10,663 bases of DNA from Bacteroidota bacterium (GCA_021793635.1 JAJYSI010000068.1:1-10663); one strand, 5' to 3'. Shown: positions 1-7,653, counted from the stretch's first letter. Numbers and translations are program-made. Notes: a model not told the origin generated them from the sequence alone.

Positions 1-105
1 TTTAATTTTACGTTTCAATATAAGACCTAAAATTCTTTTAATCAAGTAAAAATTTAAATAAAGTTTATAATCTCACTAATTTCAAGCTGTTATAATGCTA
101 AAAGT
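1..105. other. AT-rich non-coding edge, nothing recognised
   Basis: This is the sequence downstream of the carboxylase stop codon up to the window edge. It is very AT-rich. I see no open frame worth calling and no GC-rich stem followed by a T-run that would end the leftward transcript. Only short A/T inverted stretches are present, such as TAAAATTCTTTTA near 28-41, and these are expected by chance at this composition. Confidence 0.5.
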
Positions 106-1650
106 TTACAGTGGAATATTTCCATGTTTTTTCTTTGGATTTTTATCAACTTTTGTCTTCAATAACTTAAATGCCTTTACAAGTTTAATTTTTGTTTCTT
201 CAGGCAGAATAACGTCATCAATATAACCTCGCTCTGCCGCAATATACGGATTAGCAAACTTGTCAATGTACTCCGACAGTTTTTTCTCAAGTTCTTTATC
301 GGGATTTTCTGCCTGCGAAATTTCTTTCTTAAATATTATTTCAACAGCACCCTTCGGACCCATAACAGCAATTTCTGCCGTTGGCCATGCATAGTTAAAA
401 TCTCCTCGTATATGTTTGGAGTTCATAACATCATACGCACCGCCGTATGCTTTTCTGGTAATTACAGTAACTTTAGGAACAGTTGCTTCACAAAACGCAA
501 ACAGAAGTTTTGACCCGTGCCGGATTATTCCATTCCATTCTTGTTCTGTTCCAGGCAAAAAACCTGGCACATCTTCCAATACCAAAAGAGGTATATTAAA
601 TGCATCACAGAAGCGTACAAATCTCGCGCCTTTAACAGAAGCGTTGATATCGAGCACTCCTGCCAGTACTTCCGGCTGGTTAGCGACAATTCCGACCGAC
701 ATCCCGCCAATTCTGGCAAACCCGACAATTATGTTTTCCGCATAATTCGCATGTACTTCAAAAAAATCTTTATCATCAACCAATAGATTAATCACCTGCC
801 TCATATCATAAGGCTTGTTGGGATTATCCGGAATAATCTCGTTTAATTTTTTATCCGGTGTCAAATTTTCTAGATCAAACTCGAAGTCGTCTGGTTTGTC
901 CATAAAATTTTGCGGCAGAAATGTCAATAGACGTTTTACATTCAACAATGTTTCAATTTCATTCTCGTAAATAAAGTGAGCAACTCCGCTTTTAGATGCA
1001 TGAGTTTCTGCACCGCCTAAATCTTCAAAGCTTACATCTTCATGAGTTACCGTTTTAACAACGTTCGGACCAGTTACAAACATGTAGCTTGTGTTTTTTA
1101 CCATGAAAATAAAATCTGTTATTGCAGGAGAATAAACTGCACCGCCTGCACAAGGTCCCATTACAACAGAAATCTGCGGAATGACTCCAGAAGCAAGAGT
1201 GTTGAGCAAAAAAATATCTGCATAGCCGCCAAGGCTTACAACTCCTTCTTGAATTCGTGCACCGCCTGAGTCATTAAGCCCGATAACCGGTACGCCGATT
1301 TTCATTGCCATATTCATTACTTTGATTATTTTTTCAGCATGCGCCTCCGATAGCGAACCGCCAAATATTGTAAAGTCTTGACTATAAAGCGCAACCGGTC
1401 TTCCATTTATTTTGGCGAAGCCGGTTATAACTCCGTCACCAGGATAGTGCTGCTTGTTTAATCCGAAATCAGTTGCGCGGTGCTTAACGAACATATCGAT
1501 TTCTTCAAAACTGCCTTCATCAACAAGCAGTTCAATACGTTCGAATGCAGTCAGCTTCCCTTTTTTATGCTGCGCATCTATTTTGTCCTGCCCGCCGCCG
1601 AGCTTGGCTTTTTCTTTTCTCTTTTTTAATTCTTCGGATTTATTTTGCAT
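106..1650 (-). CDS. pccB: Acyl-CoA carboxylase carboxyltransferase (beta) subunit, propionyl-CoA carboxylase / methylmalonyl-CoA decarboxylase alpha type
   Basis: A 514-residue cytoplasmic carboxyltransferase that moves a carboxyl group between biotin and an acyl-CoA, most likely propionyl-CoA/methylmalonyl-CoA. The length is normal for the family. The N-terminal crotonase-like half runs to about residue 255 and the C-terminal half from about 270 to 514. The glycine pairs that form the oxyanion holes are visible in [12 protein letters not shown] (165-176) and [12 protein letters not shown] (397-408). [12 protein letters not shown] (98-108) and the KHGNIPL tail are also typical. Asp417, just before [13 protein letters not shown], lies where actinobacterial PccB enzymes carry a specificity Asp, which favours propionyl- over acetyl-CoA. 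The ATG at 1650 is the first start and has no clear Shine-Dalgarno site. No biotin carboxylase, biotin carrier or membrane decarboxylase subunit is in the window, so carboxylase and Na+-pumping decarboxylase (MmdA) roles cannot be separated. Confidence 0.93.
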   Translation of the reverse strand: MQNKSEELKKRKEKAKLGGGQDKIDAQHKKGKLTAFERIELLVDEGSFEEIDMFVKHRATDFGLNKQHYPGDGVITGFAKINGRPVALYSQDFTIFGGSLSEAHAEKIIKVMNMAMKIGVPVIGLNDSGGARIQEGVVSLGGYADIFLLNTLASGVIPQISVVMGPCAGGAVYSPAITDFIFMVKNTSYMFVTGPNVVKTVTHEDVSFEDLGGAETHASKSGVAHFIYENEIETLLNVKRLLTFLPQNFMDKPDDFEFDLENLTPDKKLNEIIPDNPNKPYDMRQVINLLVDDKDFFEVHANYAENIIVGFARIGGMSVGIVANQPEVLAGVLDINASVKGARFVRFCDAFNIPLLVLEDVPGFLPGTEQEWNGIIRHGSKLLFAFCEATVPKVTVITRKAYGGAYDVMNSKHIRGDFNYAWPTAEIAVMGPKGAVEIIFKKEISQAENPDKELEKKLSEYIDKFANPYIAAERGYIDDVILPEETKIKLVKAFKLLKTKVDKNPKKKHGNIPL

Positions 1651-1710
1651 TGATTGTCTTATTTAATTGAATAATTGTTTTAATTTTTGTTAATCATCAT
1701 TCTATTATTT

Positions 1711-1735
1711 TACCTGCCGATTTTTGAAGCAGGTA
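1711..1735. repeat. Inverted repeat (hairpin) in the leader of the carboxylase gene
   Basis: TACCTGC (1711-1717) and GCAGGTA (1729-1735) are perfect inverted arms around an 11-base spacer. They lie in the 106-base gap between the ABC ATPase stop and the carboxylase start. On neither strand is the stem followed by a T-run, so it is not a classical terminator. It could be an operator or an RNA hairpin in the carboxylase 5' leader; which one cannot be decided from the sequence. Confidence 0.45.
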
Positions 1736-1743
1736 GACTTCAT

Positions 1744-1759
1744 TGATAAATTTTTATCA
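1744..1759. repeat. 16-base AT palindrome at the ABC ATPase stop codon
   Basis: TGATAAA, TT and TTTATCA form a near-perfect dyad overlapping the TGA stop of the ABC ATPase gene, about 95 bases upstream of the carboxylase start. It could be a repressor operator for the carboxylase gene. It is AT-only apart from the two G/C pairs, so chance occurrence is quite possible. Confidence 0.25.
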
Positions 1760-2545
1760 TGCAAATGACGGGATCTTATCGTGGTTTTGGAAAAGCTTTT
1801 CTATATCATTTTTAACAGAGGCAATATACTCAGATTGTTCATCTCTCTTTGTGCAATCAATCTCTATTTCTTTAATTATTCTGCCAGGACGGTGTGATAG
1901 CAAATATATTCTATCGGAAATTGATACGGCTTCATTTATGTTAGAAGTCGAAAACAGTAAGACACGATTGTAATTCTCCCGGAGACTTTTTATCAACCGG
2001 ATAATTTCATTCTTAGTCTCACCGTGCAAATTCTTAAAAGGATCATCAAGCAAGACTATTTTTGCACCGGCTGCTAAGGCGCGTGCGATTGAAATCCTTA
2101 ATCTAAAACCGAGGCTTTTTTCATGAGGGAAATGATCTTCATATCCAGTCAATCCAACTACCGAAATTATTTCATCTATTTTGATTTTTTCTTTCTCAAC
2201 TAAATTCTTTGAAACATGAATTGCAAATTCAATATTCTGTTTTACATTCATCCAGGGAAATGAAGAAGGTTTTTCCGGAATATAAATTACTCTTCCATCT
2301 GGCTTATCATAAATTTTTTCTTCAATAAGAACTTCTCCGGAAGAGGGTTTTTCTATTGCAGAAATAATTTTCATCAAAGTAGATTTACCGGAATCCAAAG
2401 GAGAAATAATGCCCGCCAAAATTCCCACGTTTGTCGGTTTTTCTATACTTAAATTAATTTTTTCAAGTACATGATATTTCGCTCCCGCCGAACCATGAAA
2501 GAATTTTGAAACATCTTTAATCTCTAAAAGATCTCCTGTTTTCAA
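1757..2545 (-). CDS. ABC transporter ATP-binding protein, SsuB/TauB/NrtD type, with degenerate catalytic motifs
   Basis: A 262-residue ATPase subunit predicted to sit on the cytoplasmic face of the permease encoded just upstream. The fold is recognisable: SIARAL after the signature region, IVLLDDPF as Walker B, and NEAVSISDRIYLLSHRPGRI at the end, as in nitrate/sulfonate/taurine importers. Nearly all catalytic positions are altered. Walker A reads SPLDSGKST (48-56), with Ser48 and Asp51 for glycines; Lys54 is kept. The Q-loop Gln is Glu91. The LSGGM signature reads KSLGF (143-147). The catalytic Glu is Asp168, the D-loop Asp is His174 and the H-switch His is Ser201. I chose the TTG at 2545: GGAG lies 6 bases upstream and the codon overlaps the permease stop as TTGA. 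An earlier TTG at 2563 would add 6 residues but has no such site. The substrate is unknown. Confidence 0.85.
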   Translation of the reverse strand: MKTGDLLEIKDVSKFFHGSAGAKYHVLEKINLSIEKPTNVGILAGIISPLDSGKSTLMKIISAIEKPSSGEVLIEEKIYDKPDGRVIYIPEKPSSFPWMNVKQNIEFAIHVSKNLVEKEKIKIDEIISVVGLTGYEDHFPHEKSLGFRLRISIARALAAGAKIVLLDDPFKNLHGETKNEIIRLIKSLRENYNRVLLFSTSNINEAVSISDRIYLLSHRPGRIIKEIEIDCTKRDEQSEYIASVKNDIEKLFQNHDKIPSFA

Positions 2546-3297
2546 TTTAAACTCCAGTGGCAAAATTTATTTCGGTAAAATTTAATTGCTGAATTGCCGA
2601 GGAAAACAAAAAGTCCGGTAATTATAGAAACAGCAAACAATGCTGAAAGATCTCTGTAATCCAATGCCAGCCGGAAAATTCTTCCCAGCCCGTAGCCGTT
2701 TTTTATAAATTCAAAAACAATTGCCAGCGACCAGAGATTGAAATGAAGCAGTATCGTATGTTTCAAAATTTTCGGCTGAATTGACTTCCATATTATTTTT
2801 CTTGAAATAATATTTTCACCGGCTCCAAGCGAGACTGCCGAATCTATAAATTCTTTTTGAACGCTATTGGCTTCCTCTTTTGCTTTTATAATTAAAGAAA
2901 AGAATGCGGTAACAAGTAAGAAGAAAAATTCAATTATTGGAGATACGGTGAACCAGTAAATTAAAAATATACCGAAGATAATCCATGGGACATAGATTGA
3001 AAACCAGTGAAGCGAGAATAAAAATTCGGAGAAAAAATGATTCTTCCTAAAAATTATCGGAGATAAGAATTGAACTAGGAAGTATGCTGCAATTAACGCT
3101 ATGTAAACTGACGAGATAGTTGCAAGAAAGTTTAACGGTAACTTGTAATCTCTCCAAAGGGCTTCAAACGAGAGCAATACTACGGAAGGCTTAGGTAAAA
3201 AATTATTCGCCGGCAGAATAAATTCGAAAAGTATAATCCACAAGAGGAGATAAAATAAAAGTAATCTGTGTAATTTTTTTATTGCCGGCTTCTTCAA
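2542..3297 (-). CDS. ABC transporter permease, SsuC/TauC type (binding-protein-dependent importer)
   Basis: A 251-residue inner-membrane protein with about six hydrophobic segments (roughly residues 11-30, 58-80, 94-116, 118-138, 180-200 and 217-238). LPKPSVVLLSF (34-44) matches the periplasmic LPSPSxV segment of SsuC/TauC/NrtB permeases. The loop EFIDSAVSLGAGENI...KSIQP (149-175) is an EAA-type coupling loop that docks the ATPase. GYGLGRIF (201-208) matches the family's late GLGYLI-like motif. The start is a TTG at 3297; an in-frame stop lies three codons upstream and no ATG is available without losing the first membrane segment. There is no good Shine-Dalgarno site. The stop overlaps the ATPase start as TTGA. 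No periplasmic binding protein is encoded in the window, so the substrate cannot be named. Confidence 0.85.
   Translation of the reverse strand: MKKPAIKKLHRLLLFYLLLWIILFEFILPANNFLPKPSVVLLSFEALWRDYKLPLNFLATISSVYIALIAAYFLVQFLSPIIFRKNHFFSEFLFSLHWFSIYVPWIIFGIFLIYWFTVSPIIEFFFLLVTAFFSLIIKAKEEANSVQKEFIDSAVSLGAGENIISRKIIWKSIQPKILKHTILLHFNLWSLAIVFEFIKNGYGLGRIFRLALDYRDLSALFAVSIITGLFVFLGNSAIKFYRNKFCHWSLN
2552..2555 (-). promoter_or_regulatory. Shine-Dalgarno site fixing the ABC ATPase start
   Basis: GGAG on the minus strand, 6 bases before the TTG at 2545 and inside the last codons of the permease gene. It supports the TTG at 2545 over the in-frame TTG at 2563, which would place this site inside the coding sequence. 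With the TTGA overlap it indicates translational coupling of permease and ATPase. Confidence 0.65.
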
Positions 3298-3354
3298 TTT
3301 GCTTTAAATGGAAGTTTTGAATTAAAGAACTAAAAATTATTTAATGTTTGTTTC

Positions 3355-3383
3355 AATATATCGAATGAGACAATTTATATCAA
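3355..3383 (-). promoter_or_regulatory. Sigma70-like promoter for the ABC transporter pair
   Basis: On the minus strand TTGATA (3378-3383) and TATATT (3355-3360) are separated by exactly 17 bases, each matching the -35/-10 consensus in five of six positions. The predicted start of transcription, near 3348, would leave a leader of about 50 bases before the permease TTG. It lies in the 118-base gap after the hydrolase gene, which has no clear terminator, so read-through from aroC is also possible. Confidence 0.45.
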
Positions 3384-3415
3384 CAAGTTATTTAAGAAAG
3401 TTTTCTTTGTTCAAT

Positions 3416-4072
3416 TTATTTTTTACTCGTTTCATGAAGAAACGGATTGAAACTTTTCTCTGTTCCAATTTCACTGCTCTCGCCGTGACCGGGATAAATT
3501 TTAACATTATCCGGTAATTCAAACAGTTTCGCTCTTATCGAAGAAATCAGAATTTTATAATTACCTCCCCACAAATCGGTTCTTCCAATGCTGTTTTTGA
3601 ATAATACATCGCCAGTTAAGCAGATGGCTTCCTTCTTAAAATAAATACAATATTCGCCGGGAGTATGACCCGGCGTAAAAAGAAATGATAGTATCGAAGT
3701 TCCTATTCTTAACTGAAGATCTTCGGATAAAAAATTTTCAGGTTCCGGTATGGGATTTATATGAAATCCAAATCCCGCCGCATGAACTACAGCTTGTTTA
3801 ATTAGAAAAAGATCTTCCTTGGATGCATAGTATTCCGGATTATATTTTTCAATAACGAATTTGCATCCCAAAATATGATCAATATGACAGTGAGTAAGTA
3901 AAAGATATTTAATGCGTAGTTGATTTTCGGAAATATATTCCTCCAGTTTGCTTTCTTCTTCCGGAGTTGAGCAGCCAGGATCAACAATTATACTTTCCTT
4001 CGATCCTTCATCCCAAACGACAAAAGTATTTTCAGAAAACATATTGAATGAAAAACTCTTAATTACCAGCAT
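3416..4072 (-). CDS. Metallo-beta-lactamase fold hydrolase, glyoxalase II-like (YcbL type)
   Basis: A 218-residue cytoplasmic metallohydrolase. The metal ligands of the family are visible: THCHIDH (60-66) gives His61, His63, Asp65 and His66; His136 lies in TPGHTPGE, Asp155 in LTGDVLF and His196 in YPGHG. GRTDLWGG (163-170) and the closing GTEKSFNPFL are typical of short YcbL-like glyoxalase II relatives, which lack the C-terminal glutathione-binding domain of classical GloB. It probably hydrolyses a thioester, but the substrate is not known. The ATG at 4072 is 9 bases after the aroC stop, so the two are probably cotranscribed. No signal peptide is seen. A persulfide dioxygenase role is unlikely to be distinguishable from sequence alone. 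Confidence 0.9.
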   Translation of the reverse strand: MLVIKSFSFNMFSENTFVVWDEGSKESIIVDPGCSTPEEESKLEEYISENQLRIKYLLLTHCHIDHILGCKFVIEKYNPEYYASKEDLFLIKQAVVHAAGFGFHINPIPEPENFLSEDLQLRIGTSILSFLFTPGHTPGEYCIYFKKEAICLTGDVLFKNSIGRTDLWGGNYKILISSIRAKLFELPDNVKIYPGHGESSEIGTEKSFNPFLHETSKK

Positions 4073-4081
4073 GTCAATCTT

Positions 4082-5290
4082 TTATTTGAAATTTCTCTTT
4101 ATTCTTTTATCAAGTTTCTGGATATAACTTTTGTAATTATCTTTTGTCTCTTCCATAGAGTCGCCGCCAAACTTTTGAAGGAAAAATTTAGCAAGGCTCC
4201 ATGCTGCCATCGATTCGCCGATAACCGCACATGCAGGCACGGCAACAAAATCACTTCTCTCTCTTCTGGCTTGAATCGATTTCCGTGATTTTAAATCGAC
4301 AGTTTCAATCGGGCTCATCAAAGTTGCAATCGGTTTCATGGCTGCGCGGATTATGATTGGCAGTCCGGTAGAAATTCCTCCTTCAATTCCACCCGCTCGG
4401 TTCGATTTTCTGGAGAATGAGTTTCCTTTTAAAATTATTTCATCATGCGATTCGGAGCCGAACCTTTCGGCAGTTGTAAATCCGGTACCAATCTCAACAG
4501 CCTTTACTGCATTTATAGACATAATTGAATGCGCAATCTCAGCATCAAGCTTTTCATCGTAATGAATGAAGCTTCCAAGACCTGTCGGTACACCGGTAGC
4601 AACTACAAAAAAAGTTCCGCCTAAAGTATCTCCTCGCTTTTTAGCAACTCGTATTTTATTAATTATTTTTTCTTGATGCTCTTCTTCAAGCACTCTTACT
4701 TCACTCTTGTCAGACTGTTCAGACAGGCTCCATCCTGTAAAGTTTTTCGGCAGTAAGTTATTAAAAAGATTATTCGAATAATTTTCCTTCGGATAAATTC
4801 CGCCGATGCTTTCAACAAAGCTTCCAATTGATATTCCAAACTCTTCTAAAAATTTTCTGGCAATTGAGCATGCAGCAACTCTTGCGGCAGTTTCTCTTGC
4901 ACTCGATCTTTCAATTGAATTTCTGATATCATCAAAATTGTATTTTGAAATACCGACAAGATCAGCATGCCCCGGACGCGGTATGGTTATCTTTTCTACC
5001 AGAGATTTCTTTTTGTCTGGCGTCATCTTCTCGGTCCAGTTTTCCCAATCACGGTTTCTTATCAACATTGAAATCGGTGAGCCTAAAGTCTTCTGGAATC
5101 TAACTCCTGAAAGAATCTCGGCGGTATCGGTCTCAATTTTCATTCTTGCTCCTCTGCCGTATCCGGCTTGTCTTCGCTTTAAATGAAAATTAATATAATC
5201 GTTTTCAATCTTTAAGTTAGAAGGAAATCCTTCGACAATCGTAGTAAGCGCTTTGCCGTGAGATTCTCCGGCAGTAAGAAATCTAATCAT
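4082..5290 (-). CDS. aroC: Chorismate synthase
   Basis: Catalyses the last step of the shikimate pathway, 5-enolpyruvylshikimate 3-phosphate to chorismate, using reduced FMN. The 402 residues match the usual family length. Conserved segments are GESHGKAL (8-15), GYGRGARMKIETD (43-55), RPGHADLVG (105-113), IERSSARETAARVAAC (126-141), GGIEGGISTGLPI (300-312) and RRERSDFVAVPA (342-353). The invariant histidines of GESHG and RPGHAD are His11 and His108. The ATG at 5290 has GGAG (5296-5299) 5 bases upstream. The protease terminator lies just before it, so aroC probably begins its own transcript together with the hydrolase gene behind it. No other shikimate-pathway gene is in the window. Confidence 0.97.
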   Translation of the reverse strand: MIRFLTAGESHGKALTTIVEGFPSNLKIENDYINFHLKRRQAGYGRGARMKIETDTAEILSGVRFQKTLGSPISMLIRNRDWENWTEKMTPDKKKSLVEKITIPRPGHADLVGISKYNFDDIRNSIERSSARETAARVAACSIARKFLEEFGISIGSFVESIGGIYPKENYSNNLFNNLLPKNFTGWSLSEQSDKSEVRVLEEEHQEKIINKIRVAKKRGDTLGGTFFVVATGVPTGLGSFIHYDEKLDAEIAHSIMSINAVKAVEIGTGFTTAERFGSESHDEIILKGNSFSRKSNRAGGIEGGISTGLPIIIRAAMKPIATLMSPIETVDLKSRKSIQARRERSDFVAVPACAVIGESMAAWSLAKFFLQKFGGDSMEETKDNYKSYIQKLDKRIKRNFK

Positions 5291-5314
5291 TAAGTCTCCG
5301 ATGAATTATGAACG

Positions 5315-5322
5315 CAAATATA
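5315..5322 (-). promoter_or_regulatory. Possible Bacteroidota -7 element for aroC
   Basis: TATATTTG on the minus strand fits the TAnnTTTG -7 element of Bacteroidota promoters and lies 24 bases before the aroC ATG. It directly abuts the T-tract of the upstream terminator. I could not find a TTTG at the usual -33 distance; that position falls in the terminator stem. The call rests on the -7 match and the need for a promoter here. Confidence 0.25.
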
Positions 5323-5348
5323 AAAAAAACGCCCGAATGTTCGGGCGT
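5322..5348 (-). terminator. Rho-independent terminator after the HtrA gene
   Basis: On the minus strand a 9-base-pair perfect stem (ACGCCCGAA / TTCGGGCGT, 5329-5348) with a tiny CA loop is followed at once by eight T residues (complement of 5322-5329). It starts 24 bases after the HtrA stop and separates the kinase-mtnA-recO-htrA block from aroC. Orientation is clear because the T-run is only on the minus-strand side. Confidence 0.93.
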
Positions 5349-5371
5349 CTTACAATATACTGCAAAGAAAT

Positions 5372-6862
5372 TTATTCCGGAATATCCAAACCGACAAACA
5401 TGCTGGTGCCTTTGCTGTCCTTAACTCTTAATAGCACAGCAGAACCTTTTTTGCTGTTGACCAATTTCTGGAAATCTTTAACATTGTCAATCGGTTTGCT
5501 GTCAGCTTCGGTAATTACAATGTTAGGCATAAGTCCTTTGTTCTGAGCTTCGCTATACGATTTAACGTCGGTTATCATAATTCCATTATCCACTTTATAA
5601 TCGGATTTTTCTTTTGATGTAAGATTCCTTACGCTTATTCCGAGGTCTTTCATGTCGACCACACTTGATTCCGAATTATTATTTTCTCCGGAATTATTTT
5701 TGTTCGATACCGGTTCACTCTTATTTTCACTTTGTTCCTTAAGAGTTACTTTTCTTTCTATCTCTTTTCCGTTTCTAAAAAGAGTAAGAGTAACTGTGGT
5801 ACCTGCGGTTTTTGTTGCAACTATTTCCTGAAGACTGTTTGCGCTTTTTACCGGCTTACCGTCTACTTTTAGAATTACATCGCCTGGTTTTATGTCTTCT
5901 TTAGAGGCTGCACCTCCAGGGACTATACTTTGAATAATCGCGCCTGTGGGTTTATCTAATCCTAAAGATTTTGCCATTGCATCATCAACATCACCTATTT
6001 GAACTCCGATGTAACCTCTGTTTACTTTTCCGTAAGCTATTAGCTCCTTTGCTACGGTTTTAGCAAGGTTAATCGGAATCGCAAAGCCGTATCCAATAAA
6101 GCTGTCGGTTCCTCTGGTTGCAATTGCGGCATTCATACCAATAACTGCACCTGATAAGTCAACAAGAGCTCCGCCGCTGTTGCCTGGATTTATAGGAGCG
6201 TCAGTCTGAATATAATCTTCAATACCATATCCGCTGCCGTTATCAACCAAACCTAAACGACCTCTGCCAAGCGCTCCGATAATTCCTGCGGTAACTGTGT
6301 TTGTTAATGTTGAAAGTGGATTTCCAATAGCCATTACCCATTGACCGACTTTTAAGCTGTCTGAATTTCCAAGATATGCTGTTGGAAGATCGGTTGCATT
6401 AATTTTAATAACCGCAATGTCGGTCTGAGGGTCGGTACCTATAACTTTTGCGGTGTAGGTTCGCTTATCAAACAAATCAACTCTTACTTTGGTTGCATTT
6501 TGAACTACATGGTTGTTCGTTAATATATAGCCGTCCGGTGAAATAATTATACCGCTGCCGGAGCCTTCTTCCTCCTTAGGCATATTTTGAAATGGGAAAA
6601 AGAAAAAGTCCTGATGAGGGTTATTTACTTTTGATACTACCGTGATTTTTACTATCTGGGGAGTAACATTCTTTGCTACCGATATAAATGCCTGGCTGAA
6701 TGATGTAGCATCGGCATTTAAATTAACAGGTGGATAAGAGGCGCCGAGTTGCAAGTTCGCCATGCTTGGTCTCACCAATCCAAAACCGGAAACCAATACT
6801 GCGCCGAAAATAATTCCGACAACTACCAACGCTATCGCACCCCACAAACCTTTCGATTTCAT
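5372..6862 (-). CDS. htrA: HtrA/DegP-family serine endoprotease, membrane-anchored or secreted, two PDZ domains
   Basis: A 496-residue envelope protease/chaperone that removes misfolded periplasmic proteins. A hydrophobic segment at about residues 6-28 serves as signal peptide or N-terminal anchor; no clear cleavage site is seen. The trypsin-like domain covers about 50-270 with the catalytic triad His118 (TNNHVV), Asp148 (TDIAVIK) and Ser229 (NPGNSGGALV). PDZ1 spans about 281-377 (YIGVQI onward). A Ser/Asn/Glu-rich linker covers about 378-400 and PDZ2 about 401-496, ending FVGLDIPE. The ATG at 6862 is chosen because GGAGGA lies 6 bases upstream; an ATG at 6886 and a TTG at 6901 are in frame but would bury that site. 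The gene starts 41 bases after recO and ends at a strong terminator. No envelope-stress operator was identified. Confidence 0.95.
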   Translation of the reverse strand: MKSKGLWGAIALVVVGIIFGAVLVSGFGLVRPSMANLQLGASYPPVNLNADATSFSQAFISVAKNVTPQIVKITVVSKVNNPHQDFFFFPFQNMPKEEEGSGSGIIISPDGYILTNNHVVQNATKVRVDLFDKRTYTAKVIGTDPQTDIAVIKINATDLPTAYLGNSDSLKVGQWVMAIGNPLSTLTNTVTAGIIGALGRGRLGLVDNGSGYGIEDYIQTDAPINPGNSGGALVDLSGAVIGMNAAIATRGTDSFIGYGFAIPINLAKTVAKELIAYGKVNRGYIGVQIGDVDDAMAKSLGLDKPTGAIIQSIVPGGAASKEDIKPGDVILKVDGKPVKSANSLQEIVATKTAGTTVTLTLFRNGKEIERKVTLKEQSENKSEPVSNKNNSGENNNSESSVVDMKDLGISVRNLTSKEKSDYKVDNGIMITDVKSYSEAQNKGLMPNIVITEADSKPIDNVKDFQKLVNSKKGSAVLLRVKDSKGTSMFVGLDIPE

Positions 6863-6868
6863 TTTAAA

Positions 6869-6874
6869 TCCTCC
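6869..6874 (-). promoter_or_regulatory. Strong Shine-Dalgarno site fixing the htrA start
   Basis: GGAGGA on the minus strand, 6 bases before the ATG at 6862. It is the best ribosome binding site in the window and decides the start in favour of the shorter protein, which then opens MKSKGLWGAIAL, a normal basic start to a signal/anchor sequence. Confidence 0.85.
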
Positions 6875-6903
6875 GATTGTTTTCATATGATTTTCATCCA
6901 ATC

Positions 6904-7653
6904 CTAATATTTATTATTTAATAATTGTATTGACTGTATTCCTTTGAAATCCGGAATATGAAACTTTATATATCTTTCCATAAACACAACAGCCTTTTCC
7001 GCTGTACCGTTTTTTAAAGTTTCTATCTTTTTGTTGGTCTTTAGACAAACCATGTATTTAAAAAGTTCCGAACTGATTGAGATTGATTCTAGATGATTTT
7101 TCTTGCAGTCATCGCATAAAATACCTAAATCGAAGTTATAGGACAACTCCAAATCCTCTAGATTTGCTTTGCCGCATACATAGCATTTATCTAACTGAAT
7201 CTCGTAACCGAGCTCGGACAAAAAGAAAATGAAGAATCTTCCAAAAGTAATTACAGGCATTTCATTAGATGTATCCAGCAAGTTTAGGATTCTAACGACG
7301 CCTTTAAACAACCTAAGATTTACTTCATGCTCAACAGTCAGTTTTTTTAATAGTTCAAGAATTGCCTGGGAATACTCAAGCCTGTCAAAGTCCTCCTTAA
7401 TGCGCCTGAAATGGTTTATTAAATCTGCGCTGGAGATTAACTGAATTTCCCGCGTGTCTTTTTTATAAAGTACAATCTGGATATGATTCATCGGATCGAC
7501 AATTGCGCCGATATTAGATTTGCTGTTTCTTCCGCCTTTTACAATTGCCGAAAGCTTGCCGAAATCTTTTGTATAGAGTGTTACAATCTTGCTTGTGTCG
7601 CCGTATTTTAATTTGCTTAAGACAATTGCGTCGGTTGTAATTATCTCGCTCAT
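6904..7653 (-). CDS. recO: DNA repair protein RecO
   Basis: A recombination mediator that, with RecR, helps load RecA onto SSB-coated single-stranded DNA in the RecFOR pathway. The 249 residues fit the family. The N-terminal OB-fold domain covers about 1-80 with the typical opening TDAIVLSKLKYGDTSKIVTLYT (broken here only by reading), including LSKLKYGDTSKIV. It is followed by a helical domain with a four-cysteine zinc site, CYVC (157-160) and CDDC (180-183). The ATG at 7653 overlaps the mtnA stop as ATGA, so translation is probably coupled to mtnA; there is no Shine-Dalgarno site. The stop lies 41 bases before htrA. Neighbouring genes have no known functional tie to recombination, so the grouping looks like operon convenience. 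Confidence 0.92.
   Translation of the reverse strand: MSEIITTDAIVLSKLKYGDTSKIVTLYTKDFGKLSAIVKGGRNSKSNIGAIVDPMNHIQIVLYKKDTREIQLISSADLINHFRRIKEDFDRLEYSQAILELLKKLTVEHEVNLRLFKGVVRILNLLDTSNEMPVITFGRFFIFFLSELGYEIQLDKCYVCGKANLEDLELSYNFDLGILCDDCKKNHLESISISSELFKYMVCLKTNKKIETLKNGTAEKAVVFMERYIKFHIPDFKGIQSIQLLNNKY

Noticed and set aside
3394..3407. AAGAAA-GT-TTTCTT inverted repeat just upstream of the hydrolase stop side, considered as a terminator
   Set aside because: The stem is almost entirely A-T and no T-run follows on the minus strand, so it would not be a stable terminator.
4806..5186. 126-codon open frame on the plus strand
   Set aside because: Antisense to the conserved core of aroC and without any motif of its own.
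5372..6901. Longer HtrA form starting at a TTG at 6901 or an ATG at 6886
   Set aside because: A GGAGGA site 6 bases before the ATG at 6862 and a normal signal-anchor start favour the shorter protein.
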